Positions 1-6,022 of a stretch of 6,103 nucleotides of DNA are shown piece by piece. Numbering within the stretch: the stretch's first letter is position 1; every line of letters begins with the position of its first letter. A model generated the notes under the pieces. It had not been told where the DNA came from. It made no database searches and saw only the letters and a program-made list of their open reading frames with translations. A program made the position numbers and the translations under genes. Source of the stretch: a bacterium (GTDB lineage Bacteria; Elusimicrobiota; Elusimicrobia; Elusimicrobiales; UBA9959); the NCBI GenBank assembly GCA_021845705.1, contig JAJZVJ010000173.1, positions 1-6,103 of the forward strand. Direction: 5' to 3'.

Positions 1-1755
1 GCCGACCGTTTCATCAATATAACCAACACGGTTCCCGACCGGCAGATGAAAGAGCAGTTCCTCGACGGCATGGAGCTGGAGCGCGAGCGCGGCATAACCA
101 TTAAGGCCAAGGCCGTGCGCATGCTCTACAGGTCAGACTCCGGAGAGGAATACATACTGAACCTTATAGACACCCCGGGCCACGTGGACTTCTCGTACGA
201 GGTTTCCCGCGCGATGGCCGCCTGCGAGGGCGCCATCCTGCTGGTGGACGCTTCGCAGGGCGTTGAGGCGCAGACCCTGGCGCACGCGCACCTGGCGCAG
301 TCGCTGGGGCTTACTATCATCCCGGTGATAAACAAGATAGACCTGGAGCACGCCAACCCCGACGCCACCGAAGAGCAGATCTGGGAAGTGCTGAAGGACC
401 CGAAGGACTCCTCGCGCATCAGCGCCAAGGACGGCCGCGGCGCCCGCGAGGTGCTCGAGCGCGTCATCAAGGAGATCCCCCCGCCGCGGGGTTCGGCCGA
501 AAAGCCGCTGAAAGCGCTGGTGTTCGATTCTTTCTACGACGTCTACAAAGGCGTGGTCATCTACACCCGCATAGTGGACGGCGCCGTCTCGGCCGGCAAG
601 TACATCAGTTTCTATTCCAAGGGGACCAGCTACAAAGTGGAGGAGGTCGGCTACCTCAATCCCAAGCTGGTAAGAGCGGATTCCATAAAGACCGGCGAGG
701 TCGGCTATATCATCGCCGGCATCCGCGATATCCACGAGATAAAGATGGGCGACACCATCTACGAAAAGGGGACCAGGATAGACGCCCCCCTGCCCGGCTA
801 TAAGGACGTAAACCCGGTGGTCTTCGCGGGCTTCTACCCGGTGAATACCACGGATTATACCGCCCTCAAGACGGCTATCGAGAAGCTGAACCTCACGGAC
901 TCCTCGTTCAACTTCCAGGGCGAGACCTCGAAAGCCCTCGGTTTCGGCTTCCGGCTGGGCTTCATGGGCCTGCTGCACCTGGATATTATCCGCGAGCGCA
1001 TAGAGCGCGAGTTCAACATCCCGCTCATAGCCACCAACCCGAACGTCATCTACAAAGTGCTCGCGAAGGACAGCCACGGCGCAAAGGAGAGCAAGTACGT
1101 GGAGGTCACCAACCCGGCGGATTTCCCTCATTACGGCGACGTGGTGGACATCATGGAGCCCTACGTGCTCGCAACCATAATAGCCCCTCTTACGTATATG
1201 GAAGGGATCATGAACCTCCTGAAGGAGAAGCGCGGGGAGCACATCAAGATAGAGTATATTTCAACGACGCGCGTTATAGTGGAATATTACCTGCCGCTCT
1301 CCGAGATCATCCTGGACTTCTACGACAGGCTGAAGTCCGTTTCCCGCGGCTACGCCTCGTTCGACTACGAGCCGCACGAATACAGGTCCTCGGACATGGT
1401 GAAGATAGAGATCCTGCTGCACGCCGAATCCGTGGACGCCCTGTCGTTCATAACGCACCGCTCCAGGGCGCTGGCTAACTCGCGCCAGATCTGCGAGAAG
1501 CTCAAAGGGCTGATCCCGAGGCACATGTTCGAGATAGCCGTGCAGGCGCAGGTGGGCGGTAAGATAATAGCCCGCGAGACGATAGGCGCCATGCGCAAGG
1601 ACGTGCTGGCCAAGTGCTACGGCGGCGACATCACCCGCAAGCGGAAGCTGCTGGAAGCGCAGAAAGAAGGCAAGCGCAAGATGAAGCTTATGGGCTCCGT
1701 GGAGATACCGCAGGAAGCCTTCATGTCGCTTTTGAAGATAAGCCAGGACAAATAA
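1..1755 (+). CDS. lepA: Elongation factor 4 (LepA), 5'-truncated by window edge
   Basis: Translational GTPase that acts on the ribosome and is associated with back-translocation or initiation/assembly roles. The reading frame is open from base 1, so 584 residues are visible and roughly 20 N-terminal residues, including the P-loop (G1), lie outside the window. The in-frame ATG at 46 is internal and is not the real start. Numbering from that Met, I see switch I LERERGITIKA (11-21), G3 DTPGH (42-46, with the catalytic His), G4 NKID (96-99) and G5 SAKDG (126-130). Domain 2 follows, then ALGFGFRLGFMGLLH in domain III. The LepA-specific C-terminal domain ends with AKCYGGDITRKRKLLEAQKEG and PQEAFMSLLK, which separates it from EF-G and TypA. 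Total length would be close to the usual ~600 residues. No terminator follows, so read-through into lepB, a frequent neighbour of lepA, is plausible. Confidence 0.98.
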   Translation, partial: ADRFINITNTVPDRQMKEQFLDGMELERERGITIKAKAVRMLYRSDSGEEYILNLIDTPGHVDFSYEVSRAMAACEGAILLVDASQGVEAQTLAHAHLAQSLGLTIIPVINKIDLEHANPDATEEQIWEVLKDPKDSSRISAKDGRGAREVLERVIKEIPPPRGSAEKPLKALVFDSFYDVYKGVVIYTRIVDGAVSAGKYISFYSKGTSYKVEEVGYLNPKLVRADSIKTGEVGYIIAGIRDIHEIKMGDTIYEKGTRIDAPLPGYKDVNPVVFAGFYPVNTTDYTALKTAIEKLNLTDSSFNFQGETSKALGFGFRLGFMGLLHLDIIRERIEREFNIPLIATNPNVIYKVLAKDSHGAKESKYVEVTNPADFPHYGDVVDIMEPYVLATIIAPLTYMEGIMNLLKEKRGEHIKIEYISTTRVIVEYYLPLSEIILDFYDRLKSVSRGYASFDYEPHEYRSSDMVKIEILLHAESVDALSFITHRSRALANSRQICEKLKGLIPRHMFEIAVQAQVGGKIIARETIGAMRKDVLAKCYGGDITRKRKLLEAQKEGKRKMKLMGSVEIPQEAFMSLLKISQDK

Positions 1756-1797
1756 AGCGGACGCAACCGTTGCGCCGTTCGGGACGTATATAAGCAG

Positions 1798-1869
1798 ATC
1801 GGGGATCGCGAGGCGAGAGCCGGGAATCAGGAGAAAAACATTTTAAGTTCCCGGTTCAAGATCCCCGAT
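1798..1869. repeat. Two-tier inverted repeat upstream of lepB
   Basis: The outer arms are a perfect 10-base inverted repeat, ATCGGGGATC (1798-1807) and GATCCCCGAT (1860-1869). Inside lies a second stem: 1817-1826 (gagccgggaa) pairs with 1848-1857 (ttcccggttc) with one G-T wobble, enclosing an A-rich 21-base loop. An asymmetric internal loop of 9 and 2 bases separates the stems. The 3' outer arm can also pair downstream: CCGATA 1865-1870 with TATCGG 1884-1889, or 1861-1868 with 1877-1883. No U-run follows, so it is not a standard terminator. It may be a leader RNA structure or a MITE/REP-like repeat. Confidence 0.65.
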
Positions 1870-1888
1870 ACTCAGTTCGGGATTATCG

Positions 1889-1906
1889 GTTTAATCGTGA
1901 TTTAAC
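1889..1906. promoter_or_regulatory. Imperfect palindrome before lepB (operator-like)
   Basis: The stretch gtttaatcgtgatttaac is an 18-base dyad with 14 of 18 positions symmetric, centred between AATC and GATT half-sites. It sits just upstream of the lepB ribosome binding site. It is more AT-rich than its surroundings, as operators and promoters often are. No clear -10/-35 pair can be assigned. An operator role is inference; the symmetry could be chance. Confidence 0.25.
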
Positions 1907-1927
1907 ATCAACTGGAGAATAACTACT

Positions 1928-2926
1928 ATGGAAGAAAAACTTTTCTGGATCGGCGTGCTGATGGGCTTGCATCTTTTCCTGTCCCATCATTTCAAGGAGA
2001 AAGGGAAATTCAAGGCGGACACCGGTTTCACCCGGGCCTGGCACGCGGTTTTCGCCGCGCTTATCTCCTTCACCCTTATGGTGCTGCTGACCGTCAGCCT
2101 GGACAACCGCCGCGGAGACGTGGTGACCACCATGCTCTTCAGCGCCCGGCAGCTGACCTACGGCGCGCTGGCGGCCCTGGCCGGCGCCGCTTACGCCTAC
2201 TGGAAGGGTCTTTCCCAAAAAACCCCGCTTAAGGACGGCGTTAACGCGGCCATGCGCGAGGACATGGAGTGGTCCGAAACGGTTTTTTCGGCCGTGCTGC
2301 TGGCCTCGGTAGTAATGTACCTGTTCGTGCAGGCCTTCAAGATCCCTTCGGGCTCCATGGAGAGGACTTTTCTTATAGGCGACCACCTGTTCGTGAACAA
2401 GTTCATCTACGGCGTCCGCATTCCCTATACCAAAACGAAGCTGTTTAAGTTCCGCCCCGTGAAGCGGGGGGATATCATAGTCTTCCAGTTCCCCTCTTCC
2501 GACCCGCGCGAGTTCCAGTGCGGCGGCAGCCAGTACGGGAAGGATTTTATCAAGCGCGTGGTCGGCATGCCCGGTGATACGGTGCAGGTGATAAACGGGC
2601 AGCTTTACGTTAACAAGAAAAAGGTCGTGGACGAGCCTTACGCCCAGTATCTGGACCAGTTCCGCTACCCCAAGGGTTCCGACAGGACCGCGCCGGGGGA
2701 TTACCAGACTTTCTGGGAAAACCGCATGCTGGGCAAAATGTTCGCCGAATATATCCGCGACAACTTCGGCCCCGTGGTGGTGCCTCCCAAGGAATACATG
2801 GTGATGGGCGACAACCGCGACCGCTCCTGCGATTCCCGCTACTGGGGGCCGGTGCCGGAAAACCTGATAAAAGGAAAGGCCTGGTTCACTTACTGGCCGC
2901 CGTCGAGGATCGGCTTCCCGGAATAA
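1928..2926 (+). CDS. lepB: Signal peptidase I
   Basis: Membrane serine protease that removes signal peptides from exported preproteins with a Ser/Lys dyad on the outer face of the inner membrane. The 332 residues contain box B FKIPSGSMERTFLIGD, with the nucleophile at Ser143. Box D is KRVVGMPGD, with the general-base Lys209. Box E is GDNRDRSCDSRYWG (294-307). Before the catalytic domain there are about four hydrophobic segments, near residues 5-20, 37-57, 77-92 and 117-136, where E. coli LepB has two. Basic stretches after the first and third segments (HHFKEKGKFK, WKGLSQK) fit an N-out topology that still places the protease domain outside. The start is supported by TGGAG ten bases upstream. 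The gene follows lepA and its stop overlaps the metF start by one base. Family assignment is secure; the segment count is by eye. Confidence 0.97.
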   Translation: MEEKLFWIGVLMGLHLFLSHHFKEKGKFKADTGFTRAWHAVFAALISFTLMVLLTVSLDNRRGDVVTTMLFSARQLTYGALAALAGAAYAYWKGLSQKTPLKDGVNAAMREDMEWSETVFSAVLLASVVMYLFVQAFKIPSGSMERTFLIGDHLFVNKFIYGVRIPYTKTKLFKFRPVKRGDIIVFQFPSSDPREFQCGGSQYGKDFIKRVVGMPGDTVQVINGQLYVNKKKVVDEPYAQYLDQFRYPKGSDRTAPGDYQTFWENRMLGKMFAEYIRDNFGPVVVPPKEYMVMGDNRDRSCDSRYWGPVPENLIKGKAWFTYWPPSRIGFPE

Positions 2927-3831
2927 TGAAAGTTACCGAACACCTTAAAACAGGCGCAAAGATCTTCTCTTTCGAATTCTACCCGCCCAAAACGGAGCAG
3001 GACTCCGTCAGGTTTTTCGACGCCGCGCGCGAACTGAAGGAACTTAATCCCGACTTCGTCTCGGTCACTAATTCCTCCAACGGCGCGCTGCCGTACCGCA
3101 CCGTGGCGCTTTCCGGGGTCCTTAAGGCCGAACTGGGGCTGGAGGTGGTGGCCCATCTTACCTGCGTCGCGCATACCCGCGCGGAGATCGGGGAGATCTG
3201 CTCCAGGCTTAAGGGCATGGGCATAAAGAACATCCTGGCGCTGCGCGGCGACATCCATAACCTGGAGGGGCTTTCTCCGCGCCGCGATTACAGCTACGCC
3301 TCCCAGCTCACTGCCGACCTCGCCGCTATGGGGGATTTCTCCGTCGGGGGCGCCTGCTATCCGGAGAAGCACCCGGAAGCCCCCACGCTTGAGGAGGACA
3401 TCTCGCATCTTAAGGAAAAGGTGGCCGCCGGCGCGGAGTACCTTATAACCCAGCTTTTTTTCGATAACGCCTTTTATTTCAGGTTCCTGGAAAAGACCGC
3501 CGCCGCCGGGATCAGCGTGCCTATCCTGCCGGGACTTATGCCGATAACCGGCTATAAACAGATGCAGAACTTCACCCAGATGATGAAGGTGACGGTCCCC
3601 GCCGCGCTCAGGAAGGGAATAGAGCGCTGGGACGGGGACAAGGACGGGCTGTTCAAGTTCAGCGTGGACTACGCCTCCGCTCAGGCGGCCGAACTGCTCA
3701 AAGGCGGCGCGCCGGGCCTGCACCTTTATACGCTGAACCGCAGCCGGGCGGCCATCGCTATCCTCAGGAACGTTAAGGGCGGCGAGGGGAATTCCGCGAA
3801 GCCGCTGAAGGCGGCGGAGGGTCAGGCTTAG
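2926..3831 (+). CDS. metF: 5,10-methylenetetrahydrofolate reductase
   Basis: FAD-dependent TIM-barrel enzyme that reduces 5,10-methylene-THF to 5-methyl-THF for methionine synthesis, or serves the methyl branch of the acetyl-CoA pathway in some anaerobes. The 301 residues carry SFEFYPPKT, with Glu17 matching E. coli catalytic Glu28. Also present are AHLTC (76-80), ALRGD (105-109, Asp109 matching Asp120), YASQL, YPEKHPEAP (145-153), ITQLFFD (174-180), PILPGLMPI (199-207) and LHLYTLNRS (265-273). Length is normal for the bacterial single-domain form. The segment after FVSVT reads NSSNGALPYRT instead of the usual YGAGGS or YGANSG type. The last ~15 residues are a low-complexity tail. The ATG shares one base with the lepB stop (TAATG), and no good Shine-Dalgarno sequence sits at normal spacing, so translational coupling to lepB is likely. 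Nothing else in the window concerns folate, so the physiological direction cannot be inferred. Confidence 0.95.
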   Translation: MKVTEHLKTGAKIFSFEFYPPKTEQDSVRFFDAARELKELNPDFVSVTNSSNGALPYRTVALSGVLKAELGLEVVAHLTCVAHTRAEIGEICSRLKGMGIKNILALRGDIHNLEGLSPRRDYSYASQLTADLAAMGDFSVGGACYPEKHPEAPTLEEDISHLKEKVAAGAEYLITQLFFDNAFYFRFLEKTAAAGISVPILPGLMPITGYKQMQNFTQMMKVTVPAALRKGIERWDGDKDGLFKFSVDYASAQAAELLKGGAPGLHLYTLNRSRAAIAILRNVKGGEGNSAKPLKAAEGQA

Positions 3832-3878
3832 GTCCGGCGCCGTTCTTTTGTGCCCGGCAGCTATAACGGGGGAATTAA

Positions 3879-4634
3879 ATGGAAATTATTCACACGATAG
3901 AAGTCAGGGCGCTGGTGGAGCTCCAGAAAAAAGACTCCGCCATAGACGCGATGACGGCCGCTGTCGCCGGAGTGCCGGCCAGGATAGCGGCGCTTAACGC
4001 CGCCTTCACGGAGAAAAAGAATTCAATGAGCGCCGCGAGGCAGGCGCTGCTGGCCCTGCAGGTAAAAAAGAAGGACAGCGAGCTTAAGATAGCCGAAGCG
4101 GAGGAAGGGATACGCAAGCACCAGCGGGACCTGAACCTGGTGAAGGACAACAACGCCTTCAAGGCCCTGCTTACCGAGATAGAGAACGATAAAAAGAACA
4201 AGGACGAACTTGAGACCGGCGTGCTTTTTCTGCTGGAGGAGATAGACAAGGCCTCGGTCCAGGACAAGGCCATCCAGGCCGAAGTGAAGCAGATGGAGGC
4301 GGTCATGCGGGCGGAGGTCGCGGCGCTTGAGGCTTCCGCGAAAGAGCTGGCCGTTTCTCTTGAAAGGGCCAGGGCCGAAAGGCTGGCCGCCGCGGCCGCC
4401 CTTAATCCGGAGCTGCTGGATAACTACGAGAATATCCGGTCCAACAAGAACGGGCTCGCGGTGGCCTTGGTGCACGAGGACCCTTCGAACGGCAAATTCT
4501 CCTGCGGCGGCTGCCATATGAGCCTTACGCCGCAGAAAACGCTGGATATTAAAAAGCACGACGCTTTCGCCGTCTGCCAGGACTGCCGCCGGCTTATGTA
4601 TCTTGAGAAGACCGTTTACGGGGAGAAGGTTTAG
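3879..4634 (+). CDS. Coiled-coil protein with C4-type zinc ribbon (DUF164/zf-RING_7 family)
   Basis: The 251 residues form a long, charged helical region (about 8-185, rich in Ala, Glu, Lys and Leu, with no Pro between 34 and 176) expected to be an antiparallel coiled coil. A C-terminal zinc ribbon follows: CGGC (209-212) and CQDC (233-236), with the CxxC pairs 20 residues apart. This matches the family that includes Chlamydia CT398 and Helicobacter HP0958/FlgZ, members of which have been linked to sigma-54, flagellar mRNA or secretion partners. The segment LVKDNNAFKALLTEIEN resembles the conserved hairpin of the family. The start is supported by GGGGGA (3868-3873) five bases before ATG. The RNase H-like gene begins 22 bases downstream and rnpB follows it, so a nucleic-acid-related role is suggested by context. 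The specific function is unknown; flagellar involvement cannot be claimed here. Confidence 0.9.
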   Translation: MEIIHTIEVRALVELQKKDSAIDAMTAAVAGVPARIAALNAAFTEKKNSMSAARQALLALQVKKKDSELKIAEAEEGIRKHQRDLNLVKDNNAFKALLTEIENDKKNKDELETGVLFLLEEIDKASVQDKAIQAEVKQMEAVMRAEVAALEASAKELAVSLERARAERLAAAAALNPELLDNYENIRSNKNGLAVALVHEDPSNGKFSCGGCHMSLTPQKTLDIKKHDAFAVCQDCRRLMYLEKTVYGEKV

Positions 4635-4656
4635 TATTAGGGAGCGGGGGGCCTTA

Positions 4657-5139
4657 ATGAAGAAGGAAAAGAAGCTTGAGATCTTTATAGGCGGCGGGTC
4701 GCGGGGCGAGTCAGGGCACGGGGCCTGCGCCGCGGTTTTTTTAGACTCCTCGGGGGAGATCCTCCGCGAAGAGGGGAAATACCTCGGGCGCTGCACGAAC
4801 GATTTCGCCGAATACTGCGGGTTGAGGCTGGCGCTGCAGACGGCGGGGCGGCTTGGCGCCGAGGAACTGGAGATCTTTTCGGATTCGGAGCTCCTGGTGC
4901 GGCAGTTCAGCGGGGAGTCCCGGGTAGAGGACCCGGCGCTGGCCGGGCTGATGGCCGAGGTAAGGAAGGCCGCCGCCGCGTTCAAAAAGCTTTCTCTTTC
5001 CCGTGTTAAGCGCGACAAGAACAAGGAAGCTGACAGGCTGGTGAATCAGATACTGGATAACGCCAGGCGCGTCGCCCCGGCCGTGGACAAGGTGCTGGCG
5101 CGGGAGAACGCCCCGCTAAAACAGCCAAGGCTGTTCTAG
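4657..5139 (+). CDS. RNase H-fold protein lacking the first catalytic Asp
   Basis: A 160-residue protein with the RNase HI layout. Its glycine-rich first strand and turn, IFIGGGSRGESGHGACAAVF (9-28), corresponds to the family's xxTDGASRGNPG motif. The helix motif TNDFAEYCGLRLAL (47-60) supplies the Glu, at Glu52. IFSDSELLV (73-81) supplies the second Asp, at Asp76. KNKEADRLVN (121-130) supplies the last Asp, at Asp126. The first active-site Asp is replaced by Gly12 (codon GGC at 4690-4692), and the usual NPG turn reads ESG. The protein may therefore be a weak nuclease or a non-catalytic hybrid-binding protein, unless this is a base error (GAC to GGC is one transition). I chose ATG 4657, with GGGGGG (4646-4651) five bases upstream. 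A TTG at 4603 would add 18 residues but overlap the zinc-ribbon gene. The C-terminal ~25 residues are a basic, Ala/Pro-containing tail. Confidence 0.85.
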   Translation: MKKEKKLEIFIGGGSRGESGHGACAAVFLDSSGEILREEGKYLGRCTNDFAEYCGLRLALQTAGRLGAEELEIFSDSELLVRQFSGESRVEDPALAGLMAEVRKAAAAFKKLSLSRVKRDKNKEADRLVNQILDNARRVAPAVDKVLARENAPLKQPRLF

Positions 5140-5160
5140 GTCATGGCCTCATTATATATT
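5134..5160 (+). promoter_or_regulatory. Possible rnpB promoter
   Basis: An AT-rich island, attatatatt (5151-5160), sits between the RNase H-like stop and the RNase P RNA. TATATT (5155-5160) matches the -10 consensus at 5 of 6 positions. A start about 6-7 bases later would fall within the 5' strand of helix P1. Only a poor -35-like match (TTCTAG, 5134-5139) lies upstream, so rnpB may instead be processed from the upstream transcript. Confidence 0.35.
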
Positions 5161-5550
5161 TTCAGACCGCGGATGGAGGGCCGCTCTTCCCGCGAGGGAA
5201 GGGAGGAACTTCCGAACTTCACAGGGCAGGGTGCCGGTTCAAACTTCGCAGCATAATATGTGCGGGGCATAGGCCGGGAGGCGGGGGCTACATCCCCCGT
5301 CGACGGAGAGCGCCACAGAGAACATACCGCCCGCAAGGGTAAGGGTGAAAAGGTGCGGTAAGAGCGCACCGCGTCCGCGGAAACGCGGACGGCAGGGCAA
5401 GCCCCTCCTGAAGCAAGGCCAAAATTGCGCTTGGACTGCCCGTCCGTCCCCCTCCGGGGGGAGGCGCAGAGTGGGCCGCAACAGATAAATGGTCCTCCAG
5501 GTCCCGCAAGGGGCCGGACAGAATTCGGGGTACAGTCCGCGGTCTGAAAA
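5161..5550 (+). ncRNA. rnpB: RNase P RNA, bacterial A-like type
   Basis: Catalytic RNA that removes 5' leaders from pre-tRNAs. Its ends pair perfectly in helix P1 (5161-5173 with 5536-5548). Conserved blocks appear in order. CR-I is GAGGAACTTCC then AGGGCAGGGTGCC (5203-5235). The J11/12 block gccacagagaacataccgcc is at 5312-5331. GGTAAGGGTGAAAAGG and GCGGTAAGAGCGCACCGCG lie in 5338-5373, GCAAGGCCAAA at 5413-5423, AGATAAATGG at 5483-5492 and ACAGAA...TACAG at 5518-5535. Visible helices include a P3-like stem with a GCGA loop (5186-5201), a stem 5283-5298, a very short P12 (CCC-GCAA-GGG, 5330-5339), a GAAA-capped stem (5373-5390), P16-like 5426-5430/5464-5468, and a C/G hairpin (5447-5462). P4 and the L15 region deviate from consensus (see findings). 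Exact ends are uncertain by a few bases. No U-run terminator follows. Confidence 0.97.
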
Positions 5551-5556
5551 AATTTG

Positions 5557-5695
5557 CGGAGCCTGCCACGGGGACCGGAACGCAAAAACAGGGTCTCGCA
5601 CACCGTGCTCGCCCTTCCGCGTCTCGCCCTCCGCGCTTACGCAAGCGTCGGGCTCCGACACGGTTTTGCTAACCCGGTCCCCGCGTCAGGCCCCG
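5557..5695. repeat. Long imperfect inverted-repeat element after rnpB
   Basis: An 18-base arm at 5561-5578 matches the reverse complement of 5674-5691 at 16 of 18 positions, including a perfect 10-base core (5569-5578/5674-5683). A further three pairs (5557-5559/5693-5695) follow one mismatch outward. Inside, GCAAAA (5582-5587) pairs with TTTTGC (5664-5669). ACCGTG (5602-5607) can pair with CACGGT (5659-5664). Small hairpins lie at 5634-5647 (cgctt-ACGC-aagcg) and 5647-5659 (gtcgg-GCT-ccgac). No protein is evident. It could be a structured trailer or terminator-like element of rnpB, an independent small RNA, or a MITE/REP-type insertion between rnpB and the next gene. Confidence 0.65.
5608..5635. 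repeat. Short tandem direct repeat inside the inverted-repeat element
   Basis: Two near-identical units, CTCGCCCTTCCGCG (5608-5621) and CTCGCCCTCCGCG (5623-5635), differ by one inserted T and are separated by a single T. They form the unpaired upper part of the larger fold. Slippage duplication is a simple explanation. Confidence 0.7.
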
Positions 5696-5728
5696 GCGCA
5701 CGCGGGTAGTAAGAATTAGGAGAGCACT

Positions 5729-6001
5729 ATGGATTCGCTTGGACAGAAGATACCTGAACTGAAATATTCATCGGACGCCAACGAGATACCGTGGGCGGAC
5801 GCCGTGGTCTGGAGCATAATGCCCCGTGTGGGCCCTCGCGTGTACGAGTGGATCGACAAGGAACACATCCGTTACGTCTCCTGGACCAACGGCATTGTGA
5901 ATATCATCCCTGAAAACAGTTCCATACTGAGCTCCCACTGCCAGTGCATAGTGCTGCCGTCCGGCTTCGTCTGGGTAGGCAAGAACGTAAAGGTCTCCTG
6001 A
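5729..6001 (+). CDS. Hypothetical 90-residue protein
   Basis: I do not recognise this protein. Translation support is good: AGGAGAG (5718-5724) lies four bases before ATG, and an intrinsic terminator begins about 22 bases after the TGA. The sequence is soluble-looking, with no signal peptide or membrane segment. It is unusually rich in tryptophan (W22, W28, W41, W52, W82) and has a CxC pair (C71, C73) in SSHCQCIVLPSGFVWVG. Alternating hydrophobic stretches (HIRYVSWTNGIVNII, QCIVLPSGFVWVGKNVKV) suggest a small mostly-beta fold. Its codon use, including ATA and GC-ending codons, resembles the neighbouring genes, so recent transfer is not indicated. It lies downstream of rnpB, separated by the inverted-repeat element, and appears to be the last gene before the transcription stop. 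Function unknown; a metal or ligand role for the Cys pair would be speculation. Confidence 0.75.
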   Translation: MDSLGQKIPELKYSSDANEIPWADAVVWSIMPRVGPRVYEWIDKEHIRYVSWTNGIVNIIPENSSILSSHCQCIVLPSGFVWVGKNVKVS

Positions 6002-6022
6002 CGCGGATTAACTTCCCGCGAT

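Larger units (their letters stand above)
1756..1927. other. Structured lepA-lepB intergenic gap
   Basis: No gene is visible in these 172 bases, but they are rich in dyad symmetry. A small hairpin cgcaa/ttgcg (1762-1766/1770-1774) follows the lepA stop without a T-run, so it is not a convincing terminator. TATATAAG at 1787-1794 resembles a -10 box, but the only -35-like hexamer (TTGCGC, 1770-1775) is too close. The large inverted repeat and the palindrome are listed separately. The lepB ribosome binding site TGGAG is at 1913-1917. The gap could be a structured leader of lepB, or the scar of a small palindromic element. Confidence 0.6.

Noticed and set aside
133..1242. Long reverse-strand open frame opposite lepA
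   Set aside because: It is antisense to a strongly conserved lepA frame, and its translation resembles no protein; it is a by-product of GC-rich codon use.
3832..3878. GC-rich palindrome CGGCGCCG followed by TTCTTTTG after metF as a terminator
   Set aside because: The palindrome has no loop and the T-run is broken, so a functional intrinsic terminator is unlikely.
4603..4656. TTG start giving an 18-residue N-terminal extension of the RNase H-like protein
   Set aside because: It overlaps the zinc-ribbon gene, has no ribosome binding site, and the extension is not part of the fold; ATG 4657 has a good site.
4023..5024. Reverse-strand open frame of about 333 codons spanning the zinc-ribbon and RNase H-like genes
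   Set aside because: It lies opposite two well-supported genes with ribosome binding sites and has a low-complexity composition without motifs.
5608..5635. CRISPR-like repeat
   Set aside because: There are only two adjacent short units with a one-base gap, with no spacers and no cas genes.
5136..5719. Open frames on both strands across 5136-5719
   Set aside because: They overlap the RNase P RNA and the palindromic element; the conserved bases and pairing of rnpB explain the sequence better than any protein.
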